Origin: an uncultured Collinsella sp.
GTDB taxonomy: Bacteria; Actinomycetota; Coriobacteriia; Coriobacteriales; Coriobacteriaceae
Assembly (NCBI GenBank): GCA_900549715.1
Contig: URPK01000003.1
Location: forward strand, 1 to 64,000
DNA: 64,000 bases
Direction: 5' to 3'
Both the position numbers and the translations under genes were made by a program. The notes beneath the pieces are model-generated. The model worked only from the letters and a program-made list of their open reading frames with translations, had not been told where the DNA came from and ran no database searches. Of this stretch, positions 40,761 through 47,744 are shown piece by piece (positions within the stretch are counted from its first letter, which is position 1; each line of letters begins with the position of its first letter).

Positions 40761-41266
40761 GCGCAAAGAAGCCGCCCCGCTTTGCAGACCTGGGTCGTCG
40801 CAAGAAGCTCATCGTTGCCTGCTTGGCCATCGTCTGCGCCCTTGTCGCCGTAGGACTATACGCTTGGCAGTCGCAGCCCGTACCCGAGGCGGGCGCTTCG
40901 GTCACGACGGCCGAGGGCAAAACGCGTCAGGAAATCCAAGATGAGCTCGACGCCATCGTCCGCGACAACATGATGACGATTTCGGTCGCGCCGGTCACTC
41001 AGCTGCAGGAGGACGGCAAGCTGCGCGTCAACGTGCAAAACGTCCAAGACAATAAATTTCCCCAGCGATTCCGCGTCATCCAAAACGACGAGACCATGTA
41101 CGAATCCGGTGTGGTCGAGACCGGCAAGACAATCGAGACGTGCCCCGCCGGCGACATCAAAGAAGGCGAGGCGTACATCGAGATCCAGGCACTCGATGCA
41201 AAGACCCTCGACAGCCACGGCAATCCGACACGTGTCAAGGTACGGGTTGAGCAAGCCGAGAACTAG
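40757..41266 (+). CDS. membrane-anchored extracytoplasmic protein of unknown function
   Basis: A 169-residue protein: basic N-terminus, one transmembrane helix (about residues 17-36: KLIVACLAIVCALVAVGLYA), then an extracytoplasmic domain beginning with a linker and KTRQEIQDELDAIVRDNMM. The remainder is predicted beta-rich (KLRVNVQNVQDNKFPQRFRV; YESGVVETGKTIETCPAGDI; EAYIEIQALD). The IQ.ELD...MM opening resembles uncharacterised proteins of Gram-positive mobile or surface loci that I recall only vaguely. It overlaps the previous gene by 4 bases. Function unknown; a surface-structure accessory is possible. Confidence 0.78.
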   Translation: MSAKKPPRFADLGRRKKLIVACLAIVCALVAVGLYAWQSQPVPEAGASVTTAEGKTRQEIQDELDAIVRDNMMTISVAPVTQLQEDGKLRVNVQNVQDNKFPQRFRVIQNDETMYESGVVETGKTIETCPAGDIKEGEAYIEIQALDAKTLDSHGNPTRVKVRVEQAEN

Positions 41267-41355
41267 CTTTCCGGCCGACGCGGCACCGCACGCAATTCAC
41301 CAGCATTCGTCCAATCATCGCGGGGACGGCCCGCGGCGAATAGAAAGGAACGACC

Positions 41356-41955
41356 ATGGACATCACCAGGAACATGAACGGAGCCAGAGCGCTCGTCGTG
41401 GGCGCAGGGCTCGCGCTCGCGCTCGCAATGGGCGCCGCCCCGACGCCAGCCATGGCAGCCGGGCGCGTTGGAACCACGAAGGTAATGGTCAGGACCGAGA
41501 TCGACAACGTTGAGTTCAAAGTTCCGACGGTTATTCCCTTCGTCGCCAAGGCCGACGGCACGCTTCAGGGCCCCTCAGAAGACGCGACCACTATCGACAA
41601 TCATTCGGCCTACGGCATCCATGTCACCAACATGAAGATCGACGCCATGAACACCTGGACCATTGCCGCCGACGCCAAGGCCGGAACCGCGCAGAACTCC
41701 ATCGACTTTAAGGTCGGCCCCGACGGCGCACTCCAGAACGCCAGCGCCGCAATGCAGGGGACGGGCCTCGATCTTTCCAAGAATGCAGCCTTCGACATGG
41801 GCTACCAGGGCATTGCCGGTGGCACGGACAAAATTAAGCTCAAGACAAGCGGAAACGTCGCCCGCGTCACGCGCGACATCTTCCGCGTAACCGGCGAAGG
41901 CGATCAGGTTGCGACGATCACCTGGACGGTCGAGCCCGGTGCGCACACGGCATAA
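41356..41955 (+). CDS. secreted beta-sandwich-like surface protein, unknown
   Basis: A 199-residue exported protein. The signal peptide has a hydrophobic core (ALVVGAGLALALAMGAA) and probable cleavage after AMAA near residue 33. The mature part is beta-rich with the segment VPTVIPFVAKADGTLQGPS near residue 57 and closes with TITWTVEPG. This VPTVIPF...ADGTL pattern is reminiscent of secreted, pilin- or coat-like proteins of Coriobacteria, but no named family can be given. No LPXTG or lipobox. AGAAAGGAA precedes the ATG. It overlaps the next gene by 17 bases. The resemblance to the C-terminal domain of the 476-residue protein two genes downstream suggests a common fold. Confidence 0.75.
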   Translation: MDITRNMNGARALVVGAGLALALAMGAAPTPAMAAGRVGTTKVMVRTEIDNVEFKVPTVIPFVAKADGTLQGPSEDATTIDNHSAYGIHVTNMKIDAMNTWTIAADAKAGTAQNSIDFKVGPDGALQNASAAMQGTGLDLSKNAAFDMGYQGIAGGTDKIKLKTSGNVARVTRDIFRVTGEGDQVATITWTVEPGAHTA

Positions 41956-42220
41956 GGCTATCGCCCTGGCCGCCGCCGTCAGCATCCTAGCATTTGGGCC
42001 AGCCATGGCCTTTGCCCAGCAAGAACAGGCGCAGGCCGCCACGCAAGTGACGGTCGACCTCTCGGAGCTCGACCGCGGCAACTGCAAGGAACCGTTGGCA
42101 CAGACAGACGACAGACGATGGCTCTTGGCAGCAGGCGCCACGGCAGCAGGCGCGGGAACCGCCGGCCTCGGTCTGCACATCAAACGCAGCCAGAAACGAA
42201 ACACGGACAGGCCGCACTAA
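41939..42220 (+). CDS. small single-pass surface protein with C-terminal anchor, unknown
   Basis: A 93-residue protein, GTG start overlapping the upstream gene by 17 bases. Layout: signal peptide (residues 6-27, ending around AFAQ), about 35 exported residues with DLSELDRGNCKEP, one hydrophobic helix (WLLAAGATAAGAGTAGLGLH) and a basic tail (KRSQKRNTDRPH). This is the shape of a sortase-type anchor but without LPXTG. The short motif ELDRGNC recurs as EIDEGNC in the next gene's product. Start is less certain since the ribosome site is weak. Confidence 0.6.
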   Translation: MRTRHKAIALAAAVSILAFGPAMAFAQQEQAQAATQVTVDLSELDRGNCKEPLAQTDDRRWLLAAGATAAGAGTAGLGLHIKRSQKRNTDRPH

Positions 42221-42238
42221 ATTAGCTAAGGAGACCCC

Positions 42239-43669
42239 ATGCCATCGAAGAGCCTTTTGCCCGTCGTCGCACTCTGCGGCGCGCTCGCAACCGGAACGCC
42301 TGTCGCCGCTTGGGCGACTCCCGTCATGGCAGACTCCTTACCAGCAGCCCTAAGCTCCGCACCAAATCCGTCGAACGCCATTGCGTGCAAGCGTTTTTCG
42401 TTCGCGCAGGCCGCAATCTCAACCTCGGGATGCCTTCGTCGTAATACGGACGGCTCGATAGTCGTGGATATCAATCGTTCGAGCAAGGCAAACGGCTCCC
42501 AGGCGGGGTGCGCCGTCTGCACGTGGCGCTCGATTGTGCTCGATGCAGATGGCGATCCGTGCGATTTGGGGTTGCGCATCGATATAGCTTCGGTCGATGA
42601 CTCGGCGAACGGAGCGAAGGTCGCCTTCGACGGTGCGTTTTTCGAGAAAGGAGGCGGTATATGTCTGGGCTGCGCCGCCGCGAATGCAGACGACACGCAG
42701 CCCACCCTCTCATTCACGGCATCGCTGCGGCTGACCAAGGCGGGCACCGATGCCATCGCGGCGGGAGAAGCATCCCTGCTGTTCTACGCCGTCAGCACCA
42801 AAGACACGGACGCTCATTTCGAGAAGCCAGCCGGATCACTCAGCCTTACGCGCGGGACGGAGGCAGGCCCTATTGCGATCGATACCCACACGCTAGGCAG
42901 GCAACGCATTCTTGCCGACCCAGCGCTTCTCGAGATGGAGTGGAACGGATCCGGAGCCGTCGGGATTGTCCCCTCCGCGCTTGACGCCAAGACGCTCCCC
43001 TCAGACGACGAACCCATCAACGCAACCATACAAGAAGAGAGCACGGACAAAGAAGCAGGTGCGGGCGACACGCCGTCGCCGACAAGCAGCGTCCCAGCTT
43101 CTTTCGAAGCACCGAATGAGCCCGCTACCGGTCCAAACGATCCCGAGCTCGCGGACAGTCTGGGGCTTGCTGATCCTCAGGAGATCGATGAAGGTAACTG
43201 CTGCGTGCTTGCCGCCCTCGACCACACAGAGGTCATCGACGCCGCGAACATCGAAGTTGCCGCCGCCAATCAGCCCGTCCGCAAGTCGGCCATCATCGCA
43301 TTTCCTGAATCCATCGAAGTCGTCTTTTTGCCATCGGGCGAGGTCGTGGCCCCAACACTGCTCACCTTGTTGGGCGCCAAGAATACTCGAAACGAAATTA
43401 AAAAGGTCACGGTTGTCGACCCTGTAACCACCGCTAAACTGCGTCTATACGCCGTTGCCCCAGACGGAAGCAAGACCTTGGAATTCGATGGCGACACACT
43501 TCTAGCCTGGCGACGTCTGGACATTATGCAAGACGTTTCGTTTCAGATCGAACTCGAAGGGTTTGATCGTGCCCGCGATGCCAATATCATCGCCGCGGCT
43601 ATTGAATCCCCACAGCGGCTTATGACACTGCGCTTTGACTACTATCCCTATGTCCCGACAACCACCTGA
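42239..43669 (+). CDS. large secreted two-domain surface protein, unknown
   Basis: A 476-residue exported protein. Signal peptide residues 1-31 (VVALCGALATGTPVAAWA). Domain 1 (about 45-220) is beta-rich and has cysteine pairs in AGCAVCTW and GGICLGCAA, likely disulfide or metal sites. An acidic Ser/Pro/Thr-rich linker follows (about 255-310), then EIDEGNC near 322 and domain 2 (350-476), which aligns by eye with the smaller secreted protein at 41356-41955. It ends LRFDYYPYVPTTT with no anchor or LPXTG. AAGGAGACCCC precedes the ATG. Last gene of the five-gene operon; possibly an adhesin or subunit of a surface fibre. Confidence 0.75.
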   Translation: MPSKSLLPVVALCGALATGTPVAAWATPVMADSLPAALSSAPNPSNAIACKRFSFAQAAISTSGCLRRNTDGSIVVDINRSSKANGSQAGCAVCTWRSIVLDADGDPCDLGLRIDIASVDDSANGAKVAFDGAFFEKGGGICLGCAAANADDTQPTLSFTASLRLTKAGTDAIAAGEASLLFYAVSTKDTDAHFEKPAGSLSLTRGTEAGPIAIDTHTLGRQRILADPALLEMEWNGSGAVGIVPSALDAKTLPSDDEPINATIQEESTDKEAGAGDTPSPTSSVPASFEAPNEPATGPNDPELADSLGLADPQEIDEGNCCVLAALDHTEVIDAANIEVAAANQPVRKSAIIAFPESIEVVFLPSGEVVAPTLLTLLGAKNTRNEIKKVTVVDPVTTAKLRLYAVAPDGSKTLEFDGDTLLAWRRLDIMQDVSFQIELEGFDRARDANIIAAAIESPQRLMTLRFDYYPYVPTTT

Positions 43670-43692
43670 GGCTTAAATGCTGCGCATCATTC

Positions 43693-43718
43693 CTAATACC
43701 ACTTATATAACGTATTAG
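43693..43718. promoter_or_regulatory. operator-like palindrome before the DUF554 gene
   Basis: CTAATAC (43693-43699) and its complement GTATTAG (43712-43718) are separated by 12 AT-rich bases that include TTATATAA. Position, 70 bases before the DUF554 ATG, fits a repressor site over a promoter. The regulator is unknown. Confidence 0.4.
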
Positions 43719-43787
43719 ATGAGTCGCGATGTGCCTCGCATTTCGTTCTGCTACGATTGCCACGTTGGCATCAATACAGGAGGGCTC

Positions 43788-44504
43788 ATGCCGGGCTTGG
43801 GAACAATCATCAACGTTGCGCTTTTAGTTGCGGGCGGTCTTTTGGGATTAGCGGGCGGCCGCTTCATTACACCGCGCATCCAAGACACGCTCATGAAAGC
43901 ATCGGGGCTGTGCGTCCTGTTTATCGGCCTGGGCGGCACCATGCAAAAGATGCTCATCATCGATGGAAAGGCGCTAGCGACCACCGGTACCACCATGCTC
44001 ATCGTCTCATTTGCGCTCGGTTCGCTCATCGGCGAGGCCATCAACTTGGAGGCCGCCATCGAGAACCTTGGCGAATGGCTCAAGCGCAAGACTGGCAGTG
44101 AGGGCGATAACGAGTTCACCAACGCTTTTGTCTCGACTTCACTCACCGTGTGCATCGGCGCCATGGCCATTGTGGGATCGATCCAGGACGGCCTGCTCGG
44201 CGACTGGTCAACGCTTGCCCTCAAGGGCGCACTGGACTGCATCATCGTCTGCACCATGACGGCCTCGCTTGGCCGCGGCTGCATCTTCTCCGCCCTGCCC
44301 GTCGCCGTGTTCCAGGGGACGATCACGTTGTTTGCCGGCGCGCTCTCCCCCATCATGACCACAGCAGCCCTCAACAGCCTTTCGCTCGTAGGCTCCATGC
44401 TCATCTTCTGCGTCGGCGTCAACCTCATCCGTCCTCAGACCTTCCGCACGGCCAATATGCTTCCCTCCGTCGTCATCGCCGTCATCTACGCCCTCCTGTT
44501 CTAA
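43788..44504 (+). CDS. DUF554 membrane protein
   Basis: A 238-residue protein with about seven hydrophobic segments and the DUF554 (YdfK/YqgA-like) pattern: PGLGTIINVALLVAGGLLGL at the start, FIGLGGTMQKML near residue 47, FALGSLIGEAINLE near 75, and a stretch near 110 reading FVSTSLTVCIGAMAIVGSIQ, then GLLGDWSTLALKGALD. Such proteins are putative transporters of unknown substrate. The ATG at 43788 follows AGGAGG. It sits between the unknown surface operon and the Shango-like cassette, and seems independent of both. Confidence 0.88.
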   Translation: MPGLGTIINVALLVAGGLLGLAGGRFITPRIQDTLMKASGLCVLFIGLGGTMQKMLIIDGKALATTGTTMLIVSFALGSLIGEAINLEAAIENLGEWLKRKTGSEGDNEFTNAFVSTSLTVCIGAMAIVGSIQDGLLGDWSTLALKGALDCIIVCTMTASLGRGCIFSALPVAVFQGTITLFAGALSPIMTTAALNSLSLVGSMLIFCVGVNLIRPQTFRTANMLPSVVIAVIYALLF

Positions 44505-44546
44505 ATCTATCAACGCAGCGGTATCTCGAACATCTGTTTGATGCTG

Positions 44547-44555
44547 TGCTATGAT
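44547..44555 (+). promoter_or_regulatory. extended -10 promoter candidate of the Shango-like cassette
   Basis: TGCTATGAT, an extended -10 (TGN plus TATGAT), 37 bases upstream of the first gene. No good -35 was seen, which extended -10 promoters tolerate. Confidence 0.4.
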
Positions 44556-44591
44556 ATGAGGTCACCGTAGCTGTGTTCGAGAGGAGGAGCG

Positions 44592-46331
44592 GTGGCCGAC
44601 CAGGACATCAAGATGCTCATCGAGCGCATCATGGCCGAGGCCCGGACCCATCAGTCCGCCCGCTTCTCAAACGAAACCTACGCAGACGAGCCGATTCTCA
44701 AAACCGGCCGACAGATGCAGAATTTCCTCCCCGACCAGTACCGTAAAATGCGCGAGATATCGCGCTGGCAGGATGACCCCAAGGGCGGTGCGGGCCGCTG
44801 GCTTTCGGAAGCCGAGCTTTTTTACCGCCAGGGCCTGCTGATGGCCGACTTTGAGGACGACTGTCCCTACAACGGCACCTTTAAGTCGTACTTTCCCACC
44901 TACAACGCCATGAGCGACCGGCAGCTGCGCGGCTACTTTACCTGGCGTGCCCAAGTGCGCCGCGGAACCGTCGAGGAAACGTCTACGTCCTTTGCCTTTC
45001 TGTATCTCTATGAGCTGATCTGCGGCATTGGCGTAGATGATCCACTCGATGGTTTTAACAAGATCAGGGCTTTTTGGGATGTCTATCGCGCCTTCGAGCC
45101 CGGCATCGACCGGTTTGCGCGCGTGTGGCTGCAAGATTACGCCGTGTTCCACGGGCTCGACCCCAAGCTGCTTCGCGACTCTAAAACCGTCATGTTCGAT
45201 AACGCCCTTATCGAACTGCGGCGCGCGGCACGAGACCTTGTACCGGCACCGTCCGGCCAGACCCCTAAGCGTCGCAAAACCTCCGAGCCCACGCTCCCCC
45301 TTCCGCCCGATGAGGTGCGCGAGGAGCGACTCATGGCCGCCATCAACGCCCTCTCCACGTACAACCTAAGTAGCTCGCGGCTCGACCGCAGCCACCACCG
45401 CGATCTGCGCCACGTGGCGTGCGCCGTGTATGTCCGCATGGTGCGCTACTATGACACGCACCGAAAGACCGGCATCGTGGCAAGTTTATTTGGGGAGGAG
45501 ACGGCCATGCCCTACACCATGTTTGCCTCGGCCGTATTCTTTGCGCCCGAGCGCCACGAGGACTGCGAATACCGTCTGGACCCCATCCATATCTACCGTT
45601 GCCAAAACGGCTTTTGGGAATGCATGCGTATCCACGGTAGTAGGCAAAAGAGCAGCAAGCTCGGTGAAATGATGCGCGCCTGCGACCAACGCCTGCGCCT
45701 GGCGCTGGACCCTGCCCATCCCCTTAAGGAAGAAAAGGTCCCCAAATATCTGGCCAAGATTATCGATGACGAGATTGTGGCATGGCTTTCGTGGGACGCC
45801 GCACACCAGCCCGTCAAGATCGATATCGATCTGAGTCAGCTGGGGCACATTCGGAGCGCCGCTGCGCAAACGCGCGAAGCGCTTTTGATCGACGAGGAGC
45901 GCGAGGACGGCACGCTTGCGGATGCCGAGGTGACAGTTGCCGAACGACGGGAAGCCAAGCCCGTGGCCGGCACGATCGCCGAACCAGTCGCGACGACCAT
46001 GCAGCAGGACGAGGCTAGCGAGCCGACCATCTCCACCGAGCAGTTTGGCGTCGTGGCCCCGCTCCTCGCACCAGCACCCACGTCCGCTGACACCGCGTCC
46101 GCACTCGATCCCGCCGCAGACGCCTATCTTCGAGCACTACTCGAGCAAAACGCAGCGCAGACGGCATCGGCGGTGGCGCAGTCGGGCAAGAGTGAGGACA
46201 TGCTTGTCGATACCATCAACGAGGCGCTCTTTGACCTGGTGGGTGACACCGTAATTGAATTTGGCGCGGCAGGGCCGCAGATTATCGAGGACTACGAAGC
46301 AGACGTGAGAGGATACCTAGACCATGAGTGA
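44592..46331 (+). CDS. sngA: TerB-domain protein, SngA-like component of a Shango-type anti-phage cassette
   Basis: A 579-residue protein. Residues ~25-230 match the TerB_N type (PILKTGRQMQNFLPDQYRKM; SEAELFYRQGLLMADFEDDCP; FLYLYELICGIG). A central helical region includes SSRLDRSHHRDLRHVACAVY, then a long acidic/Ala-rich linker (470-540) and a short TerB_C-like end (DLVGDTVIEFGAAGPQIIED). TerB-like proteins were first linked to tellurite resistance. With the P-loop ATPase and Lhr-like helicase encoded next, this is the Shango defence architecture known from the literature (SngABC). GTG start after GAGGAGGAG; its end overlaps the next gene by 8 bases. The gene symbol is by architecture. Confidence 0.82.
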   Translation: MADQDIKMLIERIMAEARTHQSARFSNETYADEPILKTGRQMQNFLPDQYRKMREISRWQDDPKGGAGRWLSEAELFYRQGLLMADFEDDCPYNGTFKSYFPTYNAMSDRQLRGYFTWRAQVRRGTVEETSTSFAFLYLYELICGIGVDDPLDGFNKIRAFWDVYRAFEPGIDRFARVWLQDYAVFHGLDPKLLRDSKTVMFDNALIELRRAARDLVPAPSGQTPKRRKTSEPTLPLPPDEVREERLMAAINALSTYNLSSSRLDRSHHRDLRHVACAVYVRMVRYYDTHRKTGIVASLFGEETAMPYTMFASAVFFAPERHEDCEYRLDPIHIYRCQNGFWECMRIHGSRQKSSKLGEMMRACDQRLRLALDPAHPLKEEKVPKYLAKIIDDEIVAWLSWDAAHQPVKIDIDLSQLGHIRSAAAQTREALLIDEEREDGTLADAEVTVAERREAKPVAGTIAEPVATTMQQDEASEPTISTEQFGVVAPLLAPAPTSADTASALDPAADAYLRALLEQNAAQTASAVAQSGKSEDMLVDTINEALFDLVGDTVIEFGAAGPQIIEDYEADVRGYLDHE

Positions 46332-47628
46332 TACCGCATCCGCAGCGCCCCGCGTACCCAAGCGCGTCGCTGCCGTCATTCTCAACTCGCTCAAGGGCGG
46401 CGTGGTCCCGCGCATCGGCCTTCCCTATATCACCGTGGGACGCGAGGTCGAGATTCGCGCCCTGCTCACCGATTTGAGTCTCATCGCCGATGGCGGCGCG
46501 AGCTTCCGCTTTTTAGTCGGTCGCTACGGCGCCGGCAAAAGTTTCTTGCTCCAGACCATCCGCACGCACGCCATGGGCGAGGGATTCGTCGTCGCCGATG
46601 CCGACCTATCCCCTGAGCGCCGCCTGCAGGGCGGCCAGGGACAGGGCCTTGCCACCTACCGTGAGCTCATCCGCAACATATCGACTAAAACGCGCCCCGA
46701 GGGCGGTGCGCTCAGCCTTATCCTGGATCGCTGGGTCGCCTCGTGTGCCGATGCCGACGAGCCTGCCGTCAATGCCCAACTGGCGCCGCTCGAGGAAATG
46801 GTCCACGGCTTCGACTTCACCCGCATGCTCCGCCGCTACCGCGCGGCCGTATCCGAGGGCGACGAAGAAGCTATGAGCCGCGTGACCAAATGGATCCGCG
46901 GCGAATACCGCACCAAGAGCGAGGCTCGCGCCGAACTGGGGTCCTCAACCATCATCAGTGACGATGACTGGTACGACTACGTTAAGCTCATCGCGCGCTT
47001 TTTGATCTGCAGCGGCTACAAGGGCATGCTGGTGCTCATCGACGAGCTCGTGAATCTGTATAAGATTCCCAACGCCATCACACGCCAATACAACTACGAG
47101 AAAATCCTGACCATGTACAACGACACGCTCCAGGGCAAGGCGCAGTACCTGGGCATGATCATGGGCGGCACGCCAACCTCCATCGAAGACCGCCGCCGTG
47201 GCGTGTTCTCCTACGAAGCCCTGCGCAGTCGACTCGCTCAAGGCCGCTTTGCGCGCGAGGATCTTAAGGACATGCTCGCGCCCATCATCCGCCTGCAGCC
47301 ACTCACCTACGAGGAGTTGCTGGTGCTCATCGAAAAACTCATGCAGATCCATGCCGGCTACTTTGGCTGGACACCCAAGCTTACCGAGAACGACTTGGTG
47401 GACTTCCTCAAGATCGAGTTCGGTCGTGTGGGAGCCGACACGCATCTGACGCCGCGCGAGGTCATTCGCGACTTTATCGAGCTGCTCGACATCCTGTGTC
47501 AGAATCCCGATGCAAACGTGGCTGAGTTGCTGCAAAGCGTCGGCGGCGTCACGCTGGCGCCGCCAGCCGCAACAGGCGACACCGGCACCGCAGACGATGA
47601 CCGCAACTTCGCCGAATTCACCATCTAA
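46324..47628 (+). CDS. sngB: P-loop ATPase (DUF2791/BrxD-like), SngB-like
   Basis: A 434-residue ATPase of the BREX-type ATP-binding (DUF2791) family. N-terminal region VPRIGLPYITVGREVEI near residue 27; Walker A FLVGRYGAGKSFLLQ near 60; Walker B MLVLIDELVNLYK near 236; sensor-like MIMGGTPTSIEDRRRG near 277. The C-terminal ~130 residues are helical. Similar ATPases accompany Lhr-like helicases in BREX type 2 and Shango loci. It overlaps the TerB gene by 8 bases, implying coupled synthesis. A hairpin with a T-run begins right at its stop codon, so expression of the helicase may be reduced or regulated. Confidence 0.84.
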   Translation: MSDTASAAPRVPKRVAAVILNSLKGGVVPRIGLPYITVGREVEIRALLTDLSLIADGGASFRFLVGRYGAGKSFLLQTIRTHAMGEGFVVADADLSPERRLQGGQGQGLATYRELIRNISTKTRPEGGALSLILDRWVASCADADEPAVNAQLAPLEEMVHGFDFTRMLRRYRAAVSEGDEEAMSRVTKWIRGEYRTKSEARAELGSSTIISDDDWYDYVKLIARFLICSGYKGMLVLIDELVNLYKIPNAITRQYNYEKILTMYNDTLQGKAQYLGMIMGGTPTSIEDRRRGVFSYEALRSRLAQGRFAREDLKDMLAPIIRLQPLTYEELLVLIEKLMQIHAGYFGWTPKLTENDLVDFLKIEFGRVGADTHLTPREVIRDFIELLDILCQNPDANVAELLQSVGGVTLAPPAATGDTGTADDDRNFAEFTI

Positions 47629-47665
47629 CCTGCCAAAAAGGGACAGGTTTATTTTGGTAGGTTTT
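47628..47665 (+). terminator. attenuator-like hairpin inside the defence cassette
   Basis: ACCTGCCAAAA (starting at the last base of the sngB stop) pairs with TTTTGGTAGGT (47652-47662), 11 pairs including one G-T, followed by TTT. A terminator form in the 116-bp gap before the helicase gene. Confidence 0.55.
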
Positions 47666-47744
47666 ATCTGGGCGAACGTTGAAGCAGTAATGCAGCAAGC
47701 CACTGCTCGCCGCGTTGAGAGGTTCGTATATGAGAGGAGGCCCC

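Noticed and set aside
40464..41266. Toxin-antitoxin pair (small cytoplasmic gene overlapping the next by ATGA)
   Set aside because: The second protein is membrane-anchored with an exported domain and the genes continue into a larger operon, so the layout does not fit known pairs.
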